Assembly: GCA_014529385.2 (NCBI GenBank)
Contig: CM043968.1
Location: forward strand, 124,767,518-124,831,517
Direction of reading: 5' to 3'
Origin: Adiantum capillus-veneris
Lineage: Eukaryota; Streptophyta; Polypodiopsida; Polypodiales; Pteridaceae
Length of the DNA stretch: 64,000 bases
The position numbers and the translations under genes were made by a program. Below the pieces are notes generated by a model. That model ran no database searches. It was given only the letters and a program-made list of their open reading frames with translations, and was not told where the DNA came from. Below, piece after piece: positions 33,801 to 45,800 of this stretch (position 1 is its first letter; each line of letters opens with the position of its first letter).

Positions 33801-35719
33801 TCCTTGCCAAAGCGTAGAGAAAAAGCAGATATTGTGTCGCCCAAGCTGGCCTTTTTTCAGCCCGAAAAATCCGGAGGCCCGTACTGCTGCCACGTGGCAT
33901 TTTTGCCGCCTGTTTTAGGGTTTCCAGCCACATTAGGGTTTCAGCCAGTAGTTAGGGTTCGGGTTTCCAGAAATTAGGGTTTCTGCAAATTAGGGTTTCT
34001 GCTCTCAGTAGCCACATCATCACTTTGTGACAGCATACACACCATAAAAAATAGAAAGAACTAGTACAATGTCAATTGGTCGTAACTCGGACGAAAACTT
34101 CACGATGTGAAGTCTGCGTGTCCGCTTGTCCGTAGCTTCTTTGTATCATTGTTCCTTCTGTTTACTAAGTCAGTAATGATACATCTATTGCCTGTACAGC
34201 TCCTGCGTCAGCTGGCCGCATCATCGCTGCCATGTCAGCAGGGCTGTCTACTACCACATCAGTTTGTGACAGTCCAGGTTACTTCTAGTTATTATGTTGC
34301 GGTTATTCCTCCATAGCAACCTTGGTGGATCTTGGTCAATTCTACAGTCTTTTAAGTCTCTTTTCCATTTTTTTATGTGGTGTTTCTCAGAGCACTGTCT
34401 ACACCACTTCCATTGTCATAGGACCGATTGCAAATGCAGTGCTCACAAAAGTGTCACCGTCCACAAGGGGCTGAACAAAAATACTGCAAATGGTGAGACC
34501 TCCTGAGCAGGTCATTTCCAAGCCAAACCACTGGCCACCAGATGATGCCCAAAAGTGGGGTGGGAAAGAGACACAGTAGCCCAATCTCAAATGTTTAATC
34601 TCAAATTGTGGGAGGCACCCACCTAAAAGTGAACTCATACACCACTAAACAAAGATGGTTGCTCACTGCATGGAAATCAAAAAGAGACCTACAAGGCCTG
34701 TATGTCATATATATGGGTAGCCAGTCCCGGACAAAACACTAGTCATACATTATGCCAATGTCATACGTGCAAAGCAGCAAGGCATGACATCTAACAACAC
34801 TGCCTTGCAAAACCTTGAAAAACAACCACTTCTAATGTTTCCATTTCAATATTTGGGCAGGGGGGACTTATTTACATGAAAAGGAGTGAAGAATGAAATT
34901 AACCTATTTTTGTCCAGCTACTTTTGTTGCACATACAAAAAAAATACCTGGTAAGTACTCTTGCCTGATTTTATCAAATGACTGATACATTCCCCCCATA
35001 ACTAGAAGTGTGGGGCCTAAAGCAGCGCATGCAAAGCCTTGCAAGAGAGAATCCTCTGACGGCTTTAACATTTGAGGTAATTCAAACCACTTATTCAGCC
35101 GTGGACTGAAAGTCTTGAAAGGAGAACCACTTGGCTTCTCTGTCAGAACGTATAGCCATGCTTCAGCAGAGCCAACCTGATTAGATAAGAGGAATCCGTC
35201 TAAGCAACTGCTTTGGCCTATTTGTGGTGATAGAACATCCCAGCCATACCATCAAAACAGCTAATGCAACACAAGCAAATAATGCCCATTATAAAAGCAT
35301 GCATGGCATTTGAGGTAGCAAGACGTTCACAAAGTAAGCAGATGCATACTCTCCATGTATTAGTACATTCATGTATGTCAATGACGTAACACAAAGTAGA
35401 TGCACACACAAGCATACACTGACTAACTTGCATACACTATACAGGAGCACATCTAACTGCGCATGTTTCTCTCCCTGCATACCTTGTATCTCAAGTCCCA
35501 AAAATCCTTGCTTTCACATAGGTGTTTCCAAGTTGTACATACAAATCGCAGCTTCGGCAATGTACCCCTTGCCACTCTGGCCAAACACAGTTGGGCTACA
35601 TCATTTGATAAGCCAGGAATCAGACCTAATGAGGTATCCTTAGAGTCGAACCCTTTCTTTGAAACTCTACTTGCCACATCCGGTTGCTCAGACTCTGAAC
35701 AGCTGCCACTGGCATCCAT
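21499..35719 (-). CDS. F-box/kelch-repeat protein gene, four exons
   Basis: Spliced coding sequence of 1,212 nt (403 residues plus stop). Exons on the minus strand are 35719-35483, 35176-34948, 22693-22308 and 21858-21499; junction phases are 0, 1 and 0 and all introns are GT-AG. The F-box spans about residues 33-75 (LIPGLSNDVAQLCLARVARG, then FVCTTWKHL). Kelch motifs follow with LLVMGGMYQS, VYVAGGQGKDRFLNSVEVYD, FWVIGGELMR, SAEVYDPETRQW and ELYIVAGLRG. Such proteins are usually substrate receptors of SCF ubiquitin ligases: the F-box binds SKP1 and the kelch propeller binds the target. The substrate is unknown. Frame and splice sites are intact, so the gene is probably functional despite a 12.3-kb transposon-filled second intron. 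It is the only convincing host gene here. Confidence 0.9.
22308..22693 (-). CDS. F-box/kelch gene exon 3
   Basis: The acceptor ataatag leads to (G)IVSGDIQGYNSCTNQW in phase 1, completing a Gly with the last base of exon 2. It carries two full kelch repeats (VYVAGG..., FWVIGG...) and ends LDTQK at the donor GTATCT (phase 0). Confidence 0.88.
23047..23354. mobile_element. Foldback MITE in intron 2
   Basis: The left arm (caaaaaaaacatcgatacc, then gtaatatccacatcct, cttagcttacag, gctacgtgcgtacctccc) pairs with the right arm (gggaggtacgcacgtagc, ctgtaagctaag, aggatgtggatattac, ggtatcaatgtttttg) over nearly the whole length, leaving a short centre near 23193-23206. It codes for nothing. No target-site duplication could be assigned with certainty. 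Confidence 0.85.
23596..23636. repeat. (TG)n(G)n microsatellite
   Basis: About eleven TG units are followed directly by a run of 17 or more G. Confidence 0.9.
23640..24206 (-). pseudogene. LINE fragment, region between endonuclease and reverse transcriptase
   Basis: The minus strand at about 24049-23807 reads WISKADRMNKDFFAHFKARP, then GTSIRALCDYADGLHTGLDE, which has the W...D..K.FF....K pattern that non-LTR retrotransposons carry between endonuclease and RT. It continues the endonuclease fragment at 25331-26194; the two are separated only by a solo LTR with its target-site duplication. No RT core is readable before 23640, so the element is truncated. Confidence 0.6.
24207..25330 (+). mobile_element. 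Solo LTR, family C, plus strand, TSD CAAAG
   Basis: The block begins TGTCATGTGACATATCC and ends CTGACCTAACA. It is the reverse complement of the LTRs at 26195-27161 and 29304-31112, though strongly diverged in the middle. Exact 5-bp direct repeats CAAAG flank it (24202-24206 and 25331-25335), with no internal region. This is the signature of LTR-LTR recombination that removed an element. Confidence 0.88.
25331..26194 (-). pseudogene. LINE fragment, endonuclease domain
   Basis: The minus strand at 25925-25599 reads MWIFLEIDDSLVVVICIYAP, WQQIIDVLPTMDTWIVGGEF and LETSKDWHA. This is the apurinic-type endonuclease core of non-LTR elements, where (G)GDFN is usual and GEFQ is found here. Further on, LDRFYIGAWAA and the catalytic-type SDHVLVYLHL (usual SDHxPV) occur at about 25540-25460. 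A frameshift and stops separate the pieces. It nicks target DNA to prime reverse transcription in intact elements. Confidence 0.75.
26195..27161 (-). repeat. Element C 3' LTR
   Basis: On the minus strand it begins TGTCACGTGACAC and ends at TGCACCTTACA. The polypurine tract gaaaaggaggaga lies directly upstream (27174-27162). At 967 bp it is much shorter than the 5' LTR because a segment including a tatata box is missing. It contains a GAT/GAC-rich run near 26497-26520. The target-site duplication CTTTC occupies 26190-26194. Confidence 0.9.
27173..28528 (-). CDS. Element C ORF2: His/Asp-repeat protein, one in-frame TAG
   Basis: A 303-codon frame (28528-27617) and a 147-codon frame (27616-27173) are in the same phase and are separated by a single TAG. 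The N-terminal third is basic and overlaps the gag-like frame in another phase. Residues about 50-115 are a repeat of short HDDLHDDL, KHNDLHND and NDKHDDLHD words. Then come near-repeats SILAYESRSTDPPQ, SILALEPRSTKPPQ and ILALVPRSQEPSQ. The C-terminal half has WHDILYVEH and WHDTVSEREYD. I recognise no known domain. The His/Asp run might bind metal or nucleic-acid partners, which is speculation. Confidence 0.45.
28389..28853 (-). CDS. Element C ORF1: gag-like coiled-coil protein
   Basis: The likely start MIITRSGMDTSL is at 28853 (an open frame extends upstream to 29054). The ITRSG start resembles the LRSGR start of the gypsy gag at 40803. A strongly charged coiled coil follows: VREREQARLEAKERQATLDR, EFKEMERRHAENQERLAEFD. 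The frame ends KETLRLFFSKA inside the next open frame, so a frameshift may once have joined the two. No zinc knuckle is seen. Confidence 0.5.
   Translation of the reverse strand: MIITRSGMDTSLGSDEHERGKEEFSPPGGFSDPSPSTTLIALTPLEELEPLFMEQTLQRKARNAVRMAAIVREREQARLEAKERQATLDREFKEMERRHAENQERLAEFDRKNKALKEQSDRQNKEMLQIFSQVQAYFAQNHEKETLRLFFSKA
29304..31112 (-). repeat. Element C 5' LTR with internal duplication
   Basis: It is 1,809 bp, with minus ends TGTCACGTGACAC and GCACCTAACA. Words such as cttctgccaa, tagtgctag and gtttgcttatatacaaact occur at about 30071-30110 and again about 690 bp further on at 30761-30800, which shows a tandem duplication. Much of it is built from short recurring words (gctgaaa, aacgctagg, gctgatctgc). 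A GAC/GAT run lies at 29613-29651. Confidence 0.88.
31113..31620 (-). other. Intron DNA, possibly the 5' part of the LINE
   Basis: A minus-strand frame to about 31334 (MGDYHGSIPC, LGIYVLKTCLGAGLVIL) abuts element C. If element C is removed it would lie upstream of the LINE endonuclease region, so it could be LINE ORF1 or the start of ORF2. No zinc knuckle or other diagnostic motif supports this. Confidence 0.3.
31621..32300 (-). repeat. Element I 3' LTR, telo-box rich
   Basis: A direct repeat of 33409-34032. On the minus strand it begins TATCACAAAGTGATG and ends CTGTTACA, with the polypurine tract aagagggggta directly upstream (32311-32301). Six AAACCCTAA telo-boxes (TTAGGGTTT on plus) lie at about 32165-32275. 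A CT-rich run is at 31983-32056. Confidence 0.9.
32883..33370 (-). pseudogene. Element I: integrase C-terminus and chromodomain
   Basis: Minus-strand translation gives DLKLKEDDWVLLRFEKVCL and MRYYGPFQI upstream of 33191, one stop, then LPDTWRIHNAFHVSLLKPFK, an acidic linker, and a chromodomain with RRFLVKFKNYPALDAKWMEE. The domain is otherwise open to AFGLA at 32883. It is the C-terminal tail of a Ty3/gypsy chromovirus pol, close in motif order to the one at 13200-13563. Confidence 0.8.
33409..34032 (-). repeat. Element I 5' LTR, telo-box rich
   Basis: It is 624 bp, with minus ends TGTCACAAAG and CTGTTACA. It carries a pure (CT)n run at about 33720-33798, longer than in the partner LTR, and four AAACCCTAA telo-boxes at about 33913-34002. 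Confidence 0.9.
34033..34947. other. Remainder of intron 2, nothing recognised
   Basis: No repeat match to the rest of the window and no coding signal apart from short chance frames. Confidence 0.5.
34948..35176 (-). CDS. F-box/kelch gene exon 2
   Basis: The acceptor is a pyrimidine-rich cctcttatctaatcag, giving VGSAEAWLYVLTEK directly after LRYK. The exon ends QEYLP plus one base at CAG|GTATTT (phase 1). An upstream acceptor (ttgcattag) would also be in phase but would include an in-frame TGA, so the downstream one is preferred. Intron 1 is 306 bp. Confidence 0.85.
35483..35719 (-). CDS. F-box/kelch gene exon 1 (F-box)
   Basis: It has 79 codons from the ATG at 35719 (MDASGSCSESEQPDV) to LRYK, ending at the donor GTATGC (phase 0). 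It holds the whole F-box. The start was chosen as the first ATG in frame before the F-box. The 5' flank carries a CT/GT tract. Confidence 0.88.
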
Positions 35720-35802
35720 GATCTCTTAGCTGCGAATCAATGCTACGGGCTGTCTCAAAGCTCGTTCATGGCAATACCTTTGTCTACTGCATATTTGCAC
35801 AC

Positions 35803-35808
<6 letters not shown>

Positions 35809-35875
<67 letters not shown>

Positions 35876-35890
35876 AGTGAGCGCGCGCGC
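35809..35890. promoter_or_regulatory. (CT)n(GT)n tract just upstream of the F-box gene start
   Basis: A CT run (35811-35860) passes into GT (35861-35875) and a short CG run, 90-170 bp upstream of the ATG at 35719. On the coding strand this is a CA/GA tract in the expected 5' UTR or core promoter. GA/CT tracts in plant promoters can bind GAGA-type (BBR/BPC) proteins; any role here is inference. Confidence 0.5.
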
Positions 35891-39468
<3,578 letters not shown>

Positions 39469-40062
39469 TGTTAACCCTCACGGCTCACGGATACCATATC
39501 ACCTACGATGGATATTGTATTATTTACTTGGTAGAGTCAGGTTCCGGGCTTGTCGGTCCGATAGAAAAAGGGTAAGAGTGATCGCCGATGAGAGGCGCAC
39601 TCTAACTGGAACATTCAAGGGATTAGTTGGCTAAGCATGGGCACCCAAGTGTGAATGGGGCGAGCTCATATAAAAGTTAATTAAACCTAAAACTCACTCA
39701 TTCTCTCATTTGTGCAATTGAAGAGTGCCCTTGCTCCATCTCCATCTTCTTCTTCTTCATCTCCTTGTGTATGTGTATGCGTGAGAGAGAGAGAGAGTGT
39801 GTGCGATCGAGCATTGCGGCGGCACGACGGCGGTGAGGCGGTTGAGCGTGGCGTAACGGCGTCTCCCTCTTCTTCGCGGCAAGGAATCCTCCACGACAGC
39901 AAGTGTAGAGCAGTGAGTGACACACCATCACCATCTTTGAGCTTACTAGTTTAGGCTTGTTGTGTGCTTGGAGCCATTTGTGGCTCGCACACAGTGTATC
40001 GGCAAGTTCCTTGCATTGACACGTGTGATAGACGTGCACATTTTTGGCACCGTTGCCGGGGA
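39469..40062 (+). repeat. Gypsy D 5' LTR and Athila/Tat-type primer site
   Basis: The LTR runs 39469-40040 (TGTTAACCC...GACGTGCACA) with a TATA box tataaaag at 39669-39676. It is followed at 40045-40062 by TGGCACCGTTGCCGGGGA, one base from the primer site TGGCGCCGTTGCCGGGGA that is typical of plant Athila/Tat gypsy elements. An inverted copy lies at 47934-48475, and a U3-only inverted piece lies in the LTR at 52805-53484. Confidence 0.88.
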
Positions 40063-40802
40063 ATGCCATACACTAAGCTTGAATGGCACTCTGTGCTTCT
40101 TTTGTGGTGCAATTTCAATTGTAGGAAAGGTAAGGAAGGAGGGTGTGTGTGTTGAGAAGAAGGATTTTGTATTGCTACTGTGTATTTTTTTGTTAACGAA
40201 GTTTTGAAAGGTTACTGTGTTTTCTCTGTGTAAGGTGTTAGTATTAAGGTTGATAGTTTTGTGTAATGTAATGTACCAGTAAGTAGGAAGTAGATTTGTG
40301 AGAGCTAATGAAGTGTCTCAGTGTGTAACAATAGGTGTATTAGTTGTAAGTAGGTAGGTAGAGTGTGTGTGTGCTCTAGCAGCGCAGGCCGCGGCGACCT
40401 TATCCTTTAAAAAATAAAAAATAAAAATATATATATATTATATTTAAAAAAATTAACAAAATTTAAAGGTAGCAGCGGGATCGGGAATATCTCCCAGACC
40501 CAAGCCCAAGCTTACGCTCAGGCTTAGGCCTCAGTCGCCCTTTTAAAATTATGTATTTTAGCTTCACACGTAGCTAAAAATCAACTTTTTTGAGAACCAA
40601 CGGAGCTTCAGGTGACCGAACGTTGTGCTGTAAAGCACACCGCGACCCCCTGAGTGATACGCTTGTTTTGAGCTATCACACACTTTAATCAAAAAATTGA
40701 TCATTAAAAAACATTAAAAAAACGAGTGAAAACGGACGCCTAAAAAAGTAAGCAGTTAACCTTTGAGGTTATTGGCCGACGCTTGTAGGGTGCCGAAGGT
40801 AC
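40063..40802 (+). other. Gypsy D leader
   Basis: Non-coding stretch between primer site and gag start, with an AT-rich segment (40411-40460) and no open frame of note, as is usual for the long leaders of these elements. Confidence 0.6.
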
Positions 40803-41563
40803 ATGCATCTGCGCTCAGGTCGTGTGATAGAGATAGAGCAACTAGAGAGAATTTCGACTAATGCGAGCTCTCATTATCCACCTACCTTAGGTTCTGGGCC
40901 CTCGACGGGGACCCAAGGTAGTACAAACCAAGACCCGAACATAGCGGCTAGTGACTCTTCCTCTGACTACAACATCATGGAGGGTTTCTTGATGCCTAGT
41001 CCCGATAGCTCAAGCCAAGACACGCATGCCATGGGCCCGCGGTCCGGGCCGAGCGTGCTTAGCCGCTTGAAGGAAACCTTTAGTAGAGCCACCCGCTCCG
41101 AACATAGAGCTAAAGATGTAAATGAGGGAAGTGGGGAAGTAAATTCTCCATTCGTGACCAACATAGACCCTATGCCCTTAGAGAATGTGCACGTGAATAC
41201 TTCATTCACTGCACCTCCTAACTCTTCAGAGCTATTCCCCTCCGAGGTCATATTACCCGATGGTAGAAACCTTGCCGAAGTGCAAGAGGTTGAGCGATAT
41301 ATCATTGCGGCTAGGGAAAAGGAAGTCGAGAGCTTACGCAAGGCGGAGCAACGAAGAGAGTTAAAAGCGAAAGCCCGTATGTCACTATCCTTGCTAAGAG
41401 AGCAATCGAGTGCTCCTGACTTAGCAACCGCTAAGGGCCAACCCCTAGAAAGCAACATTGCATCTAGCTCAAAGGACACCCCTAGCACCTCAATCCTAGA
41501 TGGAGCATTCTTAAATGAGAACTGGGAGTACGAACTACAAACAAAAACTCTGACCGACCTATA
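40803..41563 (+). pseudogene. Gypsy D gag, N-terminal part, split by copia E
   Basis: It starts MHLRSGRVIEIEQLERISTN, which resembles the RTRSG-type start of plant gypsy gag. A Ser/Pro-rich region follows, then a charged helical segment (AAREKEVESLRKAEQRRELK). The frame is open until TDLY, where copia E is inserted. Taking out the insertion and one copy of its target duplication, the same frame resumes at 47120 with WLDVLQSTMGATSVEDQQQR. Gag forms the virus-like particle; this copy is broken. Confidence 0.75.
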
Positions 41564-41786
41564 TGTTGGGATTAAAGCCCAAGTGGCCTCTTATGCGGAT
41601 ATGGCTGGCCGCCCGCCTAACTCACTTCCCTCTAACTCTTTGTATATACTAACTTATACTTTGTGAATACTAAGTTTAATTGGGAGATAACCCTTCTAAC
41701 ATTTCTCTGCGTACTGTACTGTGTAAGCTCACTGTGTGTGTGTGTGTGTGTGAGAGAGTCGACCCACGCTCCGCTCCGCGACTTCA
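41564..41786 (+). repeat. Copia E 5' LTR
   Basis: It begins TGTTGGGATTAAAGCCC and ends CGACTTCA, 223 bp, with the primer site TGGTATCAGAGC at 41789-41800. It differs from the 3' LTR by a handful of bases and by GT-repeat length. Confidence 0.95.
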
Positions 41787-42852
41787 ATTGGTATCAGAGC
41801 CTTGGTTCAGTGCGGTTTTGTGCAATCGCGCGCGCGCGCACTTTTCCGGCAGATTCTGGATCCGGAGTTCGAAAATTCACACTCGGCGTTCCGGGAGCGT
41901 TTCCAGCAGGTGACCTTAGGTTTTACCCCCCTTTCGAAGCCGTTTATGCCCTCAGAATTTCGTTCAGAGCACTACAGCAGAAGATAGATTTCAGTCGCAA
42001 AGAAATCCGTCTTGTGTAGATTGGCAAGCAGGAGGTGGCCGACATCAATATCGGCATCGACATACATCACTCATTAGTCTTCAGAGCATCATCTATAGAC
42101 CAGGTACACATATATATCATCAGATATATATATTGCAGTCTGCATTGTTACTTCTTGTGCTTGCCAGGTTCCAGGGGAGGTGTGGCCATACGATGGCTTG
42201 ACACCACTGGCATGTATTGCAGATTGATGTACTGTGATTGTGGGTCTGCTAGTTGTGAGTCACGCTAGCAGACAGACCGCCGCAGCGGTCATAGGACAGT
42301 GATTGGTCTATTATAGGATGTATGCTAGTTCTGGGCAGTTTGCTGAGCCATCTGAGAGGGTCGTGTGTGAGGTTTTTTGAAACCAAGCACTGGGGGTTGG
42401 GTTACCCAGTGTGAGGTGGATTAGGTTGCTGGAGTTCTCCTCTACACGCATCCTCTTCGGCGACTTTTATCCCTTAGGATGTATGACTTTGTGTAGACAC
42501 TGGATTGCATCTTATGCGTCAGGCCGTTGAGGCATTGTTCATGGTTCAGTCTTTAGACAGATACAGGTTCTGTCATCGCCCAGAGAGGAGACAGTGTATG
42601 CTTACAGGACAGCATATTACAGAGATTTTTTAGATTTGTCACTGGTCAGCTATTTATGATTGTTTTTTGAGCTATCTTTTGGTTCCCAGAGCTCAGTTTA
42701 CAGGGGAGACTCTGTCAAAAATTTTCAAAATACTGACAGTTCCTGAGGAGAGGTGTTCAGCTTGTTGATTACAGCTTGTTTACTGTGTACAGAGGCCAGT
42801 TTACATGGGAAACTCTGCCGGATTTTTCTCAGGAGTAAGCAGTTTGGCAGAT

Positions 42853-45800
42853 ATGGCATCTTCTCAAAGTGAGACTCTTTACAACATAAAGAAGCTGGAT
42901 GGCACAAACTTTCCATTCTAGAAGAAGCAGATTTGGCAGGTTTTGGTGCAGAAAAAACAAGTGAAGCCACTGAAGCTCAAAGGGGAGAGACCAGAAGGTA
43001 TGGCTGAAGATGAGTGGGAAGAGCTTGACGAGTTAGCTTGTTCCACAATCATGCTGACACTAGCAGAAAATGTTTACTTCAACGTAGCAGAAGAGACTAC
43101 AGCGTATGGCGTATGGCAAAAGCTATGTGGTATGTACGAGAAACAAAGTGCTGCTTCTCAGATTTACTGGCTCAAGAAATTGGTGGATTTGAAGATGAAG
43201 GAAGGGACAGCCATGTCAAATCATCTGAATGAATTTCACACAATTTTCAGCCAGTTAACAGCACAGGAGATAGTCTTTCCAGATTCAGTGAAGGCTATGT
43301 TTCTCTTAATCACTTTGCCAGACAGTTGGGATACTTTTCGTACAACGTTAAGTAATTCTGTCGCGCCAGAAGGTCTTACAAGTGCCAATGTAGAAGGCAG
43401 CTTGCTCACAGAGGAAGTGAACAGGAAGAACATTGACAAAGGCAAAGGCAATAGTGCTTTGGGCGTTCGAGGGAGACAACAGTTTAAAGAGAAGAAGGGT
43501 AAGAAGGCACAAAACCGAAGTAAGTCTCGTGATTCGAAGTCAAAGGATGACATAGAATGCTACCATTGTGGCAAGAAGGGTCACATGAAGCGAGACTGTA
43601 CGAAGTGGAAACAAGAAAAAGGAAAAACAAAGAGTTCTGAGCAAGATGAAAAGAAGAGTTCAGTGAAGATTGAAGAGGTGAATGTCACAGGATCTGGTTC
43701 AGACAGTGATTCTGGTATAGCAACTGGTGACATCTTCCTTACAAGCAATCTTGATTCTGTTTTCTTGACTGCAGAGGATGGACATGCTATGAGTGATTGG
43801 ATTATCGACTCAGGGGCATCTTTACATGTTTCTCCGCACAAAGAGTGGTTTACATCATATGTGGCTACTAAAGATTATGTCAGACTTGGCAATGAGCAGG
43901 TTTGTGACATACTTGGAGTGGGAGATGTGCAGTTGAAGTTTCGGAACGGCTCTTCTTTATGGCTCAAGAATGTCAGACATGTTCCAGCAATCCGAAAGAG
44001 CTTGATTAGTACAGGGAAGTTGGATGATGCGGGTTATGTGACAGTTTTTGGGAACAGCGCTTGGAAGATCTCCAAAGGTTCGATGACTGTAGCACATGGC
44101 AGCAAGTCAGGAACTCTGTACACTTTACATGTTTCAGAGGTTAAAAACCATGTAATTAATGTGATTGAGCAGCCAAGTGTGTCATTGTGGCATCGTAGGT
44201 TGGGACATATGTCAAAAAGAGGAATGGAAATACTTTCTCATTATGGTTATTTGCCTGGCTTTTCATTTCAAGATTTCGAGTTTTGTGAGCATTGTGTTTA
44301 TGGTAAGCAAACACAGGAACCGCACAGATCAAAGAGGAATCGTAGGGACGAACGGTTAGCTCTTGTACACAGTGATCTATGCGGACCAATGCCTAGTTTG
44401 TCACTAGGGGGAGCAGCGTACTTTTGTACATTCATAGATGACTATTCTCGCAAAGTGTGGGTTTACTTCTTGAAGCACAAGGATGAGGTGCTCAAGGTCT
44501 TTAAGACATTCTTGCAGCTGGTGGAGAATCAGAGTGGTCAGAAGCTGAAGTGCTTGAGAACTGACAATGGTGGAGAGTACGTTTCCAAAGCTTTTCAAGA
44601 CTTTTGTGAAACAAAAGGGATTAAGCGGGAACTTACTGCACCATATAATCCTTCACAGAATGGGGTTGCAGAACGTATGAATAGGACCATACAAGAGAAG
44701 GTCAGAAGCATGTTGTCAAATGCTGAGTTGCCTGATGGATTTTGGGCGGAAGCAGTGGCTACAGCAGTCCATTTGATCAACAGGTCTCCTAGTAGGGTTC
44801 TGGATAAGAGTGCAGTGGCCGAGATGCTATGGACAGGCAAGGCACCTTCGTATAAGCATCTCAGAGTCTTTGGTTGTGAAGCTTATAGCCATATTCCTAA
44901 GGAGTTCAGAAATAAGTTAGAACCAAAGAGCAAGAAGTGTATATTTCTTGGCTACGGAGAATCGGGCGAGATGGGTTACCGGCTTTGGGATCCTGAGTCC
45001 AGAAAGCTTATTCGTAGCAATGATGTGCATTTCAATGAAGCCAAGTTTCACGCTAAGGCAGAGAAGACAGAGGAGATCAGAAGAGTTGTCTTCAGGGAAG
45101 ATGGACCTAGTGCTAGCACATCAAGACAGCATGGTCAGGCTCAGGAATAGCCTATAGTGGCTAGAGAGGCAGAATCAGTTGTGGTGAGACGTTCTGAGCG
45201 TGTCTCCAAACCACCTGATCGTTATGTGCCATCTCTAAATTATGTCATGCTCACAGATTGCGGAGAACCATCTTGTTACAAGGAAGCATTACAAGTGGTT
45301 GACTCGAAAAAATGGCAGTTGGCCATGCAGTCAGAGATGACAGCTCTGCATAAAAACCAGACATGGAAGTTGGTTAAATTACCACAGGGCAAAAAGGCTC
45401 TACCTTGTAAATGGGTTTACAGGTATAAGATCACCGCTCATGATAGTCAGCCAAAGTACAAAGCAAGGCTTGTTGCCAAGGGCTTTAAGCAAGAACAAGG
45501 CATTGACTTTGATGAAGTCTTCTCTCCAGTGGTCAAGATGACTACATTGAGATGCTTTCTTGCATTGGTTGCTATATTGGATTTGGTGTTGCACCAAATG
45601 GATGTCAAGACAGCGTTCTTGCATGGTGATTTAGATGTGGAAATTTACATGCAGCAGCCAGAAGGGTTTGTTGAGAAAGGCATGGAACATTTGGTATGCC
45701 AGTTGTTAAAGAGTCTTTATGGCTTAAAACAATCACCGAGGGCATGGTACCATAAGTTCCACCAGTTTATGCTTTCTCAAGGCTACAAACGTAGTGAGTT

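Larger units (their letters stand above)
31621..34032 (-). mobile_element. Internally deleted chromovirus I, TSD GCATA
   Basis: Two LTRs, a polypurine tract, a tRNA-Met-like primer site (minus TGGTATCAGAGT, 33406-33395) and exact GCATA flanks (31616-31620, 34033-34037) define a complete insertion of 2.4 kb. The primer site is followed almost at once by the integrase C-terminus and chromodomain, so gag, protease, RT, RNase H and most of integrase are missing. It lies in intron 2 of the F-box gene, in the same orientation. Confidence 0.9.

Noticed and set aside
33512-33933. Ser/Leu and Glu/Arg repeat proteins in the 33.5-33.9 kb LTR
   Set aside because: They run over the CT tract of LTR I, in U3/R sequence, not a coding region.
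34948-35230. Longer exon 2 of the F-box gene starting at an upstream acceptor (ttgcattag near 35260)
   Set aside because: It would keep phase but includes an in-frame TGA. The acceptor at 35177 has a better pyrimidine tract and gives a family-like sequence.
41663-42019. Plus-strand frames across the copia E LTR and leader
   Set aside because: They start in the LTR and cross the primer site. The real gag start is at 42853.
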